A DNA stretch of 64,000 nt from Bifidobacteriaceae bacterium (GTDB taxonomy: Bacteria > Actinomycetota > Actinomycetes > Actinomycetales > WQXJ01), in contig JAISXH010000059.1 of assembly GCA_031270825.1 (NCBI GenBank), positions 1 through 64,000 on the forward strand. The letters are read 5' to 3'. A model generated the notes under the pieces. The model was not told the DNA's origin. It saw only the letters and a list, made by a program, of their open reading frames with translations, and made no database searches. A program made the translations under genes and the position numbers. This document shows positions 54,706-63,345 of the stretch, one piece after another (position 1 is the first letter of the stretch; every line of letters begins with the position of its first letter).

Positions 54706-55469
54706 GCTCCCCGCGCGACGCTGGCGGTCGCGGTGAGGGACGCTGCGGTGAGCGCGGCCGCGGCGAGCGCGGCTGCGGGGATGGTTCGCCAGGCGACCGC
54801 ACGGCGCCGACCACCGGGCAGGCCGGGTCCAGCTGGTCTGCTGGCGCCGCGCCGTCCCCGACCGGCCAGCCCCAAGTGCGGGACCAGGCGGTGGCCTATC
54901 CGGTGACCAGTTCGGAAACGGTTTTCCAGGGCCGGGTTTGGGACATCGTGGCCGAGGAGGCCACTCTGCCGGACGGCGTGTCGATCCGCCGCGAGTTCAT
55001 GGCCCACCCCGGGGCGGTGGCGATCATCGCGGTCGACTGCCAAGACCGAGTGCTGCTGCAGCGCCAATACCGCCATCCGGTCCGGGCGCTGCTGTGGGAG
55101 CCGCCGGCGGGTCTGTTGGATGTGGCAGGGGAGCCTGCCCTGGCGACAGCGAAACGGGAGCTTCACGAGGAAGCCGATCTGACGGCATCGGACTGGCGGC
55201 CCCTGCTCAGCTTCAACACCACTCCGGGCGGGACCAGCGAGGTCATCCACTTGTTCCTGGCCCGGGGGCTGGCCCCGGTGCCGCCGGGCGAACGTTTCCA
55301 GCGTGAGGACGAAGAGGCCGGGCTGGTCCCGGCCTGGTTGCCCTTGGACGAGGCGGTCGGGCTGGTCATGGACGGCGCGATCGGCTCGCCGTCCGCGGTG
55401 GTGGGCCTGCTGGCGGCCGCCCAAGCCCGCCGCCAGGAGGGCGGCTGGGACGCCCTGCCCGCCGCTTGA
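54702..55469 (+). CDS. NUDIX hydrolase, ADP-ribose pyrophosphatase type, with disordered N-terminus
   Basis: 255 residues. The NUDIX box is [18 protein letters not shown] near 146-163, with the REUxEE core intact. It is preceded by [22 protein letters not shown] and followed by [20 protein letters not shown], as in ADP-ribose and Rv1700-like enzymes. About 60 N-terminal residues are low-complexity Gly/Arg/Cys/Ser (repeats such as [11 protein letters not shown]) and are not part of the family. It is coupled to pyrG by a 4-base overlap. The substrate is uncertain: ADP-ribose or another nucleoside diphosphate derivative. Confidence 0.88.
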   Translation: MSSPRDAGGRGEGRCGERGRGERGCGDGSPGDRTAPTTGQAGSSWSAGAAPSPTGQPQVRDQAVAYPVTSSETVFQGRVWDIVAEEATLPDGVSIRREFMAHPGAVAIIAVDCQDRVLLQRQYRHPVRALLWEPPAGLLDVAGEPALATAKRELHEEADLTASDWRPLLSFNTTPGGTSEVIHLFLARGLAPVPPGERFQREDEEAGLVPAWLPLDEAVGLVMDGAIGSPSAVVGLLAAAQARRQEGGWDALPAA

Positions 55470-55561
55470 ACCGTGCGCCTGAGCCGCGCGCCTGAGCTGC
55501 GCGGTTGAGCCGTGCGACGGCGCCCGGCGACGGCTGCTACATTGGCCAGTTGGAGGAGCCC

Positions 55562-55909
55562 ATGATCGATCAATACATCGCCGAGCAAGACCCGGCCGTC
55601 CAACCTTTCCTGCGCGCTGTCTGCGCGACCATCCGGGCGGCGGCCCCGGACGCGACCGAGAAGATCGCCTGGGGCATGCCCACCTTCTGGCAGGGCCAGA
55701 ATCTGGTTCATTTCGCGGCCCAGCAGCACCACCTGGGCCTGTACCCGGGCGGGGAGGCCGTCGGGGTGTTCGCCGAACGCCTAACCGGCTACCAGACGTC
55801 GAAGGGCGCCATCAGGTTCCCTTACGACCAGCCCGCCGATCTCGAATTGATCGCCGACATCACCCGCTGGCGGGTCCAATCGGCCAAGGCCAAGGAAGGC
55901 CGCGGCTAG
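55562..55909 (+). CDS. DUF1801 (YdhG-like) protein
   Basis: 115 residues. The family pattern is present: IDQYIAEQDPAVQPFLRAVCATIRAAAPDATEKIAWGMPTFW, then LGLYPGGEAVGVFAERL and KGAIRFPYDQP. The relatives include Bacillus YdhG, called an iron chaperone by resemblance to a frataxin-like fold; a real function is unproved. GGAGGAG precedes ATG 55562 by about 4 nt. It points towards the convergent DUF2200 gene. Confidence 0.85.
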   Translation: MIDQYIAEQDPAVQPFLRAVCATIRAAAPDATEKIAWGMPTFWQGQNLVHFAAQQHHLGLYPGGEAVGVFAERLTGYQTSKGAIRFPYDQPADLELIADITRWRVQSAKAKEGRG

Positions 55910-55927
55910 GGCCGCCAGCGTGGGTTT

Positions 55928-56278
55928 TCAGGCCCGGAGCACCTTGTCCAGGGCCTTGCCGCGGGCCAGTTCGTCGACCAGCTTGTCCAGCCAGCGGACC
56001 TTTTGCATCAGCGGGTCGGCGATCTCTTCGACCCGATGCCCGCAGATCAGGCCCTTGATCTTGACGGCGTTGGGGTTGATCTGGGGCGCCTGGGCGTAGA
56101 AAGTCTCCATGTCGACCGCCTGGTCGAGCTGGTCCCGCAGCCCTTGTTCGTTGTAGCCGGTCAGCCAGAAGATCACGGCATCGACCTCGGCCTTGGTGCG
56201 GCCCTTGCGTTCGACCTTCTTGACCAACAGCGGGTAAACACTGGCGAACGGCATCCGGTACACGCGCTGGTTTGTCAC
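55928..56278 (-). CDS. DUF2200 family protein
   Basis: 116 residues. The pattern TNQRVYRMPFASVYPLLVKKVERKGRTKAEVDAVIFWLTGY and the ending PLMQKVRWLDKLVDELARGKAL match DUF2200. The function is unknown; proteins like it are short, cytosolic and alpha-helical. A longer open frame to 56332 reads into the neighbouring repeat element. GTG 56278 gives the family N-terminus and has GAGGA about 9 nt upstream. Confidence 0.82.
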   Translation of the reverse strand: MTNQRVYRMPFASVYPLLVKKVERKGRTKAEVDAVIFWLTGYNEQGLRDQLDQAVDMETFYAQAPQINPNAVKIKGLICGHRVEEIADPLMQKVRWLDKLVDELARGKALDKVLRA

Positions 56279-56312
56279 TAGATCACATCCTCGGCTAGGC
56301 GGACCTCCCGAG

Positions 56313-56469
56313 CCTAGCAAACCGGTGAACACACCGGTTTCCTAGGCCGAAACAGTGCTTGCCTTCCGCGTTTCCGCAGGTCAGCGTTCCGCTGCCCGGC
56401 GTCAACACGGTCGGAGCGTGGTTGTTCACCACGCTCCTGGCAAACCGGTGAACACACCGGTTTCCTAGC
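56313..56469 (-). repeat. Dispersed two-hairpin element, copy 4, with an extra 3'-type hairpin
   Basis: Read on the minus strand: an additional AAACCGGT/ACCGGTTT hairpin, then GGAGCGTGGTGAACAACCAC closing with CACGCTCC, the body GACCGTGTTGACGCCGGGC, AGCGGAACGCTGACCTGCGG, AAACGCGGAAGGCAAGC, and finally the usual 3' hairpin. The two flanking AAACCGGT hairpins are almost identical, so the 3' hairpin has been duplicated to the other end. Confidence 0.85.
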
Positions 56470-56478
56470 GCAGGCCCC

Positions 56479-56484
56479 TAGACT
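56479..56484 (+). promoter_or_regulatory. TAGACT -10 element, leaderless parE start
   Basis: TAGACT is followed after 7 nt by GTG 56492. The upstream -35 region overlaps the right end of the dispersed element. Confidence 0.4.
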
Positions 56485-56491
56485 GCTAGGC

Positions 56492-58675
56492 GTGTCAGCC
56501 AAGATTCCCGAGTACTCCGCCCATCACCTGCAAGTGTTGGAGGGTCTGGAGGCGGTGCGCAAGCGGCCCGGCATGTACATCGGGTCGACCGATGAACGCG
56601 GATTGATGCATTGCGCCTGGGAGATCATCGACAACGCGGTCGATGAGGCGCTGGGCGGCTTCTGCGATGTGATCGACGTGACGCTGTGCCAGGACGGGTC
56701 GGTCGAGGTCCGGGACAACGGTCGCGGCATCCCCGTCGACATCGAACCGAAGACGGGCCTCAGCGGCGTCGAGGTGGTGTTCACCAAACTGCACGCGGGG
56801 GCCAAGTTCGGCGGGGCCGGTTCAGGCTACGGCGCGGCCGGCGGCCTGCACGGCGTGGGCGCGTCGGTGGTCAACGCCCTGTCCGCCAGGTTGGACGCCG
56901 AAGTGGCCCGCGGCGGGAAACGGCACGTCATGCGCTTCCACCGGGGAGAGCCAGGTTTGTACGATGACGTTCGCGGCCTTGGTCCGAGCGCGCCGTTCAC
57001 GCCGTTCACCGAGGCCTCGCTGTTGGAGGTGGCCGGACGGACCGGCAGAGGGGTCACCGGCACGCGGGTGCGCTTCTGGCCCGATCCGCAGATTTTCGCC
57101 GATCCGGGGGCGTTCTCGCTCGAAGCCTTGCTGGACCGGGCCCGCCAGACCTCGTTTCTGGTCCCAGGTCTGAAGATCACAGTTCGGGACGAACGTGGCG
57201 CCGATGCGGTCGAAGAGGTCTTCCAGCATGCCGGCGGACTGACCGATTACGTCCAGTATCTGGCGCCGGACCAGCCGATCCAGTCGGTCTGGCGGATCAA
57301 AGGCGAGGACGCTTTCGTGGAGACCGTGCAGGCGTTGGACGAGGAGGGCCATCTCAGTCCGACCGAAGTCGAGCGCACCTGCGAAGTCGAGCTGGCGCTA
57401 CGCTGGGGGACCGGCTATGACCCGGTGGTCAAGTCGTTCGTGAACATCATCGCCACGCCCAAGGGCGGAACCCATCTGCAAGGTTTCGAGCAAGGCCTGT
57501 TGAAGGCTGTGCGAGCCCAGGTCGAGGCCAATTCGCGCCGCCTCAAGACCGGCGGCAAAGCCGGCGGAAAGAACGGCTCCGCTGAACGAGTCGAAAAGGA
57601 CGACGTCCTGGCCGGCTTGACGGCTGTGCTCGCGGTCCGTCTGGCCGAGCCCCAATTCGAGGGGCAGACCAAGGAGGTCTTGGGCACCGGCCCGGTGCGC
57701 GGCATCGTCGCCAAGATCGTGGCGGAAGGGCTGTCGAAACGCCTGACCTCGACCAAGCGGGACCACAAGGCGGAATCCTTTCTGGTGTTGGAGAAGATCG
57801 TCGCGGAGATGCGCGCGCGGGTGGCCGCGCGGACGCACAAGGAGATCTCGCGGCGCAAGAACGCGCTTGAGACCTCGTCGCTGCCGGCCAAACTGGCGGA
57901 CTGCCGCAGTTCGGACGTGGAGCGCTCGGAGTTGTTCATTGTCGAGGGCGACTCCGCCCTGGGCACTGCCAAACTGGCTCGCCAATCTGACTTTCAGGCT
58001 TTGCTGCCGATCCGAGGCAAGATTCTGAACACGCAGAAGGCCTCGATCACGGACATGCTCAAGAACGCCGAATGCGCGGCCATCATCCAGGTGATCGGCG
58101 CGGGTTCGGGGCGAACATTCGACCTGGAGCAGTCCCGCTACGGCAAAGTCATCTTGATGACCGACGCGGACGTGGACGGCGCCCACATCCGCACGCTGCT
58201 GCTGACGTTGTTCTTCCGCTACATGCGCCCGCTGGTGGAGGCCGGGCGGGTGTACGCGGCGGTGCCGCCGCTCCACCGGGTGCTGGTCTCAGGCGGTCGC
58301 GGCGCCGGCGGCGGGCCGGGCCGCGGGGCCGCAGGGTCGTCAAGCGGTGATGCTGGCGGCGGCCGGGGCGGTCCCGAGGCGATCTACACCTACTCGGAGC
58401 GGGAGCTGAAGACACTGCTGGCGCGACTCGACCGGCAGGGCCGCAAGTACGCGCAGCCGGTCCAGCGCTACAAGGGTCTGGGAGAGATGGACGCCGACCA
58501 GCTAGCGGGCACCACCATGGATCCGCACGGCCGGACACTGCGCCGGGTCACCATGGCCGACGCCGCCGCGGCGGAGAGGATGTTCGAGTTGCTGATGGGC
58601 ACCGAGGTGGGGCCCAGGCGAGACTTCCTGATCGAGGGCGCGGCGGCGCTGGACCGTGATTTGATCGACGCCTGA
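56492..58675 (+). CDS. parE: DNA topoisomerase IV subunit B
   Basis: ATPase subunit of a type II topoisomerase, 727 residues. GHKL ATP site: [13 protein letters not shown] near 44-56, [10 protein letters not shown] and [19 protein letters not shown]. The Toprim domain has [10 protein letters not shown] near 485 and the [15 protein letters not shown] metal site near 555. A Gly/Ser/Ala-rich insert (about 604-635, after HRVLVSGG) interrupts the Toprim-associated region. I call it ParE rather than GyrB because its partner parC, 1.3 kb downstream, lacks the GyrA box. The start GTG 56492 is leaderless. Confidence 0.88.
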   Translation: MSAKIPEYSAHHLQVLEGLEAVRKRPGMYIGSTDERGLMHCAWEIIDNAVDEALGGFCDVIDVTLCQDGSVEVRDNGRGIPVDIEPKTGLSGVEVVFTKLHAGAKFGGAGSGYGAAGGLHGVGASVVNALSARLDAEVARGGKRHVMRFHRGEPGLYDDVRGLGPSAPFTPFTEASLLEVAGRTGRGVTGTRVRFWPDPQIFADPGAFSLEALLDRARQTSFLVPGLKITVRDERGADAVEEVFQHAGGLTDYVQYLAPDQPIQSVWRIKGEDAFVETVQALDEEGHLSPTEVERTCEVELALRWGTGYDPVVKSFVNIIATPKGGTHLQGFEQGLLKAVRAQVEANSRRLKTGGKAGGKNGSAERVEKDDVLAGLTAVLAVRLAEPQFEGQTKEVLGTGPVRGIVAKIVAEGLSKRLTSTKRDHKAESFLVLEKIVAEMRARVAARTHKEISRRKNALETSSLPAKLADCRSSDVERSELFIVEGDSALGTAKLARQSDFQALLPIRGKILNTQKASITDMLKNAECAAIIQVIGAGSGRTFDLEQSRYGKVILMTDADVDGAHIRTLLLTLFFRYMRPLVEAGRVYAAVPPLHRVLVSGGRGAGGGPGRGAAGSSSGDAGGGRGGPEAIYTYSERELKTLLARLDRQGRKYAQPVQRYKGLGEMDADQLAGTTMDPHGRTLRRVTMADAAAAERMFELLMGTEVGPRRDFLIEGAAALDRDLIDA

Positions 58676-58774
58676 CCGGGGCGGCGTCTGATCTCCAGAG
58701 CCTTCAGCGACACAGGACTTCGTGCTCAGAGCGTAAACCCGAAGGCCCAATTGGCCAGCCGGTTTGACCATCGC

Positions 58775-58780
58775 TAGGGT
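58775..58780 (+). promoter_or_regulatory. TAGGGT -10 element, leaderless GNAT start
   Basis: TAGGGT is followed after 6 nt by GTG 58787. TTGGCC lies 18 bp further upstream and may be the -35. Confidence 0.45.
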
Positions 58781-58786
58781 TGGGAC

Positions 58787-59818
58787 GTGGAAATCCCACC
58801 CCACCATCCCTCAGGCATCCCGATCTCCGAGCGGGTGCGCGCGCCGATCGAGGTGTCGACGCCTTCCCCGCGCCACCAACTGCTCTGGCGCCCGTTGCGG
58901 CCATCGGACGAGGCCCAATTGGTGCCGTTGATGAACTCACAGGAAGACGCTCTCGAGGCGGCGGTCGACCAACGCCTGCCCACCTTGGTGGCGCTGCAGC
59001 GCACTCCGGTGGGCGGAGATTTCGCGACTCTGGGGGGATTCGACCGGGCCGGTGTTCTCCGATCAGCCGGTTTCCTGCACTTGTGGCCGGACACGAACGT
59101 GGTGGTGGCCCACGGGGTGGTCGATCCGGCCTGGTCGGGGCGCGGGATCGGCGGCTCGCTGATGGCCTGGCAAGAAGGGCGTGGTCGCCAGATTTTGGCT
59201 GGTCTGCCGGGCGATGGCCCGGCCCGCATGGTGGCTTACGTGTCCGAATCGGCGGCGAATCGGCGCCGGCTGCTGATGGCGGCCGGGTTCTCGCCCTTGC
59301 GATCGGTTTACCGGATGCGGCGTGACCTCGAAGCCCCCATTCCCTGCTCTGAACTGCCGGCCGGACTGCGTTCGCGGCCGCTTGAGAAGATGGACCCGGA
59401 ACTGGTCCGCCAAGCCCACAACAACGCCACCAAGGAAGCCTGGGCGCCAGGCCCGATCTACTCCCAGCTCTGGGAGCGTCGCTGGCAGGAGTACCGGCCG
59501 GAACTCAGTTGCGTCGCCTTCGACCCGGCCGAGGAACGTGTTGCCGGTTACGTGCTCGCCCTGATCGAACGGCCGGCCTCGAAGATGGCCCCGCGTTCCC
59601 AAGCCACCATCCACCGCTTCGCGGTCGCGCCCGGATATCGCCAGCGGGGAATCGGCCGGGCCCTGTTGGGCCGGGCGCTGCTGCAATTCGCCGATGAGGG
59701 GCGGCGCTTCGCCGCCGCCACAGTGGACCCCGCCATGTCGCGCTCCGGCCTGGCCATGCTGGAGGACTTCGGGTTCACCCCTGCCGGTCGCACGATTGTC
59801 TACGGTCTGGACCTGTAG
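58787..59818 (+). CDS. Tandem-GNAT acetyltransferase
   Basis: 343 residues with two GNAT folds. The N-terminal copy has VVDPAWSGRGIGGSLMAW near 111-128, which carries the acetyl-CoA pyrophosphate loop (Q/RxxGxG/A). The C-terminal copy has IHRFAVAPGYRQRGIGRALLGRAL near 277-300. The shape recalls mycothiol synthase-like tandem proteins, but no mycothiol-specific feature is evident, so the substrate is unknown. It lies between parE and parC. A hairpin (59833-59849) follows the stop. Confidence 0.8.
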   Translation: MEIPPHHPSGIPISERVRAPIEVSTPSPRHQLLWRPLRPSDEAQLVPLMNSQEDALEAAVDQRLPTLVALQRTPVGGDFATLGGFDRAGVLRSAGFLHLWPDTNVVVAHGVVDPAWSGRGIGGSLMAWQEGRGRQILAGLPGDGPARMVAYVSESAANRRRLLMAAGFSPLRSVYRMRRDLEAPIPCSELPAGLRSRPLEKMDPELVRQAHNNATKEAWAPGPIYSQLWERRWQEYRPELSCVAFDPAEERVAGYVLALIERPASKMAPRSQATIHRFAVAPGYRQRGIGRALLGRALLQFADEGRRFAAATVDPAMSRSGLAMLEDFGFTPAGRTIVYGLDL

Positions 59819-59832
59819 ACAAGCCGCATCGG

Positions 59833-59849
59833 GCCGGGCTTCGCCCGGC
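59833..59849 (+). terminator. Hairpin after the GNAT gene
   Basis: GCCGGGC (59833-59839) and GCCCGGC (59843-59849) form a perfect 7-bp stem around TTC. It lies 14 bp after the GNAT stop. Confidence 0.5.
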
Positions 59850-59873
59850 GCCGCCTGAGACTAAGGAGCAGAT

Positions 59874-59948
59874 GTGGGCGCTGAGCGCCGGACCAGGTTC
59901 GCATTGCGGGTGCGCGCACAGTGGCTGGCCGACGGCTTGGCGGCCTAA
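59874..59948 (+). CDS. Possible 24-residue basic peptide
   Basis: GTG 59874 to TAA 59948 with AAGGAG at 59863-59868, 5 nt upstream. The product MGAERRTRFALRVRAQWL... continues to LAA and would form a basic amphipathic helix. It sits between the GNAT terminator and the convergent parC stop. Only the ribosome binding site and the amphipathic pattern support it; chance is possible. Confidence 0.25.
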   Translation: MGAERRTRFALRVRAQWLADGLAA

Positions 59949-59967
59949 CCCCCACCCGCTAACCCAC

Positions 59968-62580
59968 CTAGCCGAGGGCGGCTAGGGGGGCTCGCAGGGG
60001 GGTGCCGGAGGCGTCGCGGCGGGGGTCAGCGGCGGGCAGGGGGAGGGGTTTGCCGGTGGATGAGACGGCGCGAGCCGGGCCCGGGCCGGCCCAGGCGTGG
60101 ATCAGCAGATCCTGGCCCTTGAGGAATCGCTGGCAGCGGACGCCGCCGGTGGCGCGGCCCTTGGGCGGGTAGGCGGCCACCGGAGTGACCTTGGCGGCGC
60201 CCGCCTCCAACCCGGGCAGCCCGCGACTCGACCCGGCCACGGACACCACTTCCGCGCCGGCCAGCGGGTCGATCACCCCGAAGAACACCGCCGTGGCCCC
60301 GCTCAACAGTTTGATTCCGGCCATTCCGCCAGCGGCCCGGCCCTGCGGCCGCACGGCGCCCCCCTCGAAGCGCAGCAACTGGGCGTCTGAGGCGATGAAG
60401 GTCAGCCAGGCCGAATCCGGGGCCGGGCCGCAGCCGATCACCCGGTCGCCCTCCCTCAGCCCGATCACCTGCCATTCGTCTTTGGCGCCCGGCACATCGT
60501 CAGGACTCAGCCGTTTCACGATGCCGCCGGCCGTCCCAAGAGCCAGAGGCGGCGACCCGGCCTCCAGCGGCGCCAGCCCGACGACATCTTCGCCCCGCCC
60601 CAAGTCGAACAATTCGTCCACGCGGGCGCCGCCCGCCAAAGACGGCGCTCCAGCCACAGGCGGGAGCACCGGCAAGTCTAGGCAGGAGATCTTCAAAGCC
60701 CGCCCGGCGCTGGTGACCACGGCGATGTGTCCGCGCGAGGTGGCGGCGACGACCGACCGGACGGCATCGTGCGCGGAGCGTTCGCCGCCGCGGGCCACCG
60801 GATCGTCGCCGGTGGTGCGGGCCAGCAGGCCGGTGGCGGACAGGACCGCCCAGCAGGGCACGTCGGGCACTTCCAGGGGCGCGGCGGCGCCCGAGCGGGC
60901 GGCCACGGATCGAGCGCCGCGCGCCTCGCCGCCAGCGCCCCAAGCTGACCCGGTTCCGGCACCAGACCCAGCACCGGACCCAGCACCGGATCCGGACCCA
61001 ACCCCGGAACCCGACCCCGAATCCGAGCCAGGGCCAGGCCCGTGACCGCCGGCGTGACCCGATCCGGCGCCGGGCGCCGTCCCTTCCCACTCCAGCAGAA
61101 CCGTTCGCCGAGCCGAGCCGAACTCGGCCGCGACTTCGACCAACTCGTCGCTGACCACTGCGCGCAGGGCCTGGTCGGAGGCCAGTATGGCCTCCAAGGC
61201 GGCGATCTCTTGGGCCAACTCGAGGGCCTCGTGCTCCAGTTCGAGGCGGGAGAACTTGGTCAGCCGCCGCAAACGGAGTTCGAGGATGTATTCGGCCTGG
61301 GGCTCGGAGAGGTCGAAAACGGCGACTAAGCGCTGTTTGGCCGCGCCGGCGTCATCCGAAGTCCGGATGACCTCGATGACCTCGTCAATGTTCAGGACTG
61401 CGATCATGAGTCCCTCGACCAGGTGGAGCCGTTCCCTGCGCCGGGCCAGGCGATGGCTGGCCCGGCGGCGGACCACGTTCAGGCGGTGGTCGATAAAGAC
61501 CTGGAGCAGGTCTCTCAGCCCCAAGGTGCGCGGCTGGCCGTCGACCAGCGCCAAATTGTTGATCGCGAACGACTCCTCCATGGGGGTCAGGCGGTATAGC
61601 TCCGCCAGCACCGCCTCCGGGTTGAAGCCGGACTTGACCTCGATCAACAGGCGTAGACCGCGCTTGCGGTCGGTCAAGTCGGTGACCGCGGAGACGCCTT
61701 GCAGGCGTCGCGACTGGACCTGATCCTTGATCTTGTCGATGACCTTCTCCGGTCCCACCAGGTAGGGCAGTTCAGTCACCACTATGCCCATGCGCCGCGC
61801 GGTCACCTTGTCCACCCGGGCGACGGCCCGGGTGCGGAACGTGCCGCGTCCGGTCCGGTAGGCCTCGCGGATCCCGTCCAGGCCGACTATCCGGCCGCCG
61901 CCGGGCAGGTCCGGCCCCGGCACCAGCCGCATCAGCTCTTCTGGCGTGGCCTGCGGATTGGCGAGCAAGTGGCGGGCGGCGGCGCAGATTTCGACCAGAT
62001 TGTGCGGCGGCATGTTGGTCGCCATTCCGACGGCTATCCCACTGGCGCCGTTGACCAGCAGATTTGGGATGGCCGCCGGCAGCACCGCCGGTTGGGTGGC
62101 GGATGAATCGTAGTTGGGGACGAAGTCGACCATGTCCTCGTCCAGGCCGGCGGTCATGGCGACGGCGGCGGGCGCCATTCGGGCCTCGGTGTAGCGGGGC
62201 GCGGCGGGGCCGTCGTCCAGTGATCCGAAGTTGCCGTGGCCGTCCACCAGGGGCAGACGCAGCGAGAAGGGTTGGGCCAGCCTGACCAGGGCGTCATAAA
62301 TGGCTGAGTCGCCATGGGGATGGAGCCGTCCCATGACGTCGCCGACCACGCGGGCGGATTTGACGTGCGGGCGCTCCGGTGTGAGGCGCATCTGCGACAT
62401 TTGGTAGAGAATCCGCCGCTGGACGGGTTTCAGCCCGTCGCGTGCGTCTGGCAGCGCGCGCGCGTAGATCACCGAATAGGCGTACTCGAGGAAGGATTGC
62501 GACATCTCCGCCGTCACGTCGATATCGGTGATCCGTTCCTCGGCCGGCCCTGTCAAAGCCGCTGCCGCCCGCCCCGCCAT
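59968..62580 (-). CDS. parC: DNA topoisomerase IV subunit A
   Basis: Cleavage subunit, 870 residues. The winged-helix region has [16 protein letters not shown] near 45, [26 protein letters not shown] near 80-105, the quinolone-determining area, and APRYTEARM with the catalytic Tyr near 131. [20 protein letters not shown] follows. The C-terminal domain is a weak beta-pinwheel and lacks the GyrA box (QRRGGKG), which is why I call it ParC. A Gly/Ser/Ala linker (about 514-560) precedes it. ATG 62580 has AAGGA 6 nt upstream; the ORF to 62694 is rejected because it lacks such a site. It converges on the GNAT gene. Confidence 0.9.
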   Translation of the reverse strand: MAGRAAAALTGPAEERITDIDVTAEMSQSFLEYAYSVIYARALPDARDGLKPVQRRILYQMSQMRLTPERPHVKSARVVGDVMGRLHPHGDSAIYDALVRLAQPFSLRLPLVDGHGNFGSLDDGPAAPRYTEARMAPAAVAMTAGLDEDMVDFVPNYDSSATQPAVLPAAIPNLLVNGASGIAVGMATNMPPHNLVEICAAARHLLANPQATPEELMRLVPGPDLPGGGRIVGLDGIREAYRTGRGTFRTRAVARVDKVTARRMGIVVTELPYLVGPEKVIDKIKDQVQSRRLQGVSAVTDLTDRKRGLRLLIEVKSGFNPEAVLAELYRLTPMEESFAINNLALVDGQPRTLGLRDLLQVFIDHRLNVVRRRASHRLARRRERLHLVEGLMIAVLNIDEVIEVIRTSDDAGAAKQRLVAVFDLSEPQAEYILELRLRRLTKFSRLELEHEALELAQEIAALEAILASDQALRAVVSDELVEVAAEFGSARRTVLLEWEGTAPGAGSGHAGGHGPGPGSDSGSGSGVGSGSGAGSGAGSGAGTGSAWGAGGEARGARSVAARSGAAAPLEVPDVPCWAVLSATGLLARTTGDDPVARGGERSAHDAVRSVVAATSRGHIAVVTSAGRALKISCLDLPVLPPVAGAPSLAGGARVDELFDLGRGEDVVGLAPLEAGSPPLALGTAGGIVKRLSPDDVPGAKDEWQVIGLREGDRVIGCGPAPDSAWLTFIASDAQLLRFEGGAVRPQGRAAGGMAGIKLLSGATAVFFGVIDPLAGAEVVSVAGSSRGLPGLEAGAAKVTPVAAYPPKGRATGGVRCQRFLKGQDLLIHAWAGPGPARAVSSTGKPLPLPAADPRRDASGTPLRAPLAALG

Positions 62581-62759
62581 AGACGTCCTTTCCGAGCCGT
62601 TCCCTGCCGTTCGACGCCAGGGAGTCTGTAGCCGGTCAGATCCGCCAGGCCACCGAGCCTGTCGCTTCCGCCGGGTCTTCCGGCCCTTCACCATAGCCGC
62701 TTCGGCCGCCCTCCACAGGGCAAATCCTTGCCGCGCCGCCTATCTGCGAGGATTGAATC

Positions 62760-63329
62760 ATGCTTCAACACCCGGCTTTGGTGGCCGAACTGGAACGGGT
62801 CGGCTATTTCCCCCGAATCGTGGCGGACGCTCTCGAGATCGCTTTGGCGGGTGAGAAGCCGCAGGCGTTCTACGTTCACCCTGACGTCGCCTTCGGCGTC
62901 GGGACCATTGGCCAACATTTGACGGTGGTGCTGCTGACTCCTAGCAGGTTGATCTCAGCCCATGCCGATGACCACGCCGCAGATGAGTTGACGCCGGCGG
63001 CCGTGGCGGCCTCGACCGAGGCGGTGCCTCTGCGAAAGATCGAAACGGTCACGCTCACCCACATCACCGGCGAGCCTTCAGAGCACTTGCCCGGGGACAC
63101 GCCCGAAGTGGTGCGCTTGGCGGTGAAATGGGGATCGAGCCAACTGTTGGAGCTTGAGCCGGCCGGTTGCGGCGACCCCGAATGCTTGGCCGACCACGGC
63201 TATTCCGGCTCTGTGACTGGTGAGGACATGGGTTTGCAGGTGGCCGCGGACGTCAACGGCCAGGATCTGGCCGCCAAGTTGATCGAGTTCGCGCGCCAGC
63301 TCTACGCCGCCACCGCCCGGGTCGCCTGA
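62760..63329 (+). CDS. DUF5998 family protein
   Basis: 189 residues, soluble. Features are the N-terminal LERVGYFPRIVADALEIAL, the central TIGQHLTVVLLTPSRLISAHADDH, and PEVVRLAVKWGSSQLLELEPAGCGDPECLADHGYSG. It fits DUF5998, which in actinobacteria regularly precedes an alkaline-phosphatase family gene, as here. No catalytic motif is obvious. ATG 62760 has GAGGAT 10 nt upstream. It is divergent from parC. Confidence 0.82.
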   Translation: MLQHPALVAELERVGYFPRIVADALEIALAGEKPQAFYVHPDVAFGVGTIGQHLTVVLLTPSRLISAHADDHAADELTPAAVAASTEAVPLRKIETVTLTHITGEPSEHLPGDTPEVVRLAVKWGSSQLLELEPAGCGDPECLADHGYSGSVTGEDMGLQVAADVNGQDLAAKLIEFARQLYAATARVA

Positions 63330-63345
63330 AGGGATTGGAGCGCTG

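Noticed and set aside
56492..62580. The topoisomerase pair as gyrB and gyrA
   Set aside because: The A subunit lacks the GyrA box and the genes are convergent and separated, which fits parE and parC better.
62581..62694. Longer N-terminus for parC
   Set aside because: ATG 62580 has AAGGA at the right distance and gives the usual N-terminus; the extension is Arg-rich without family likeness.
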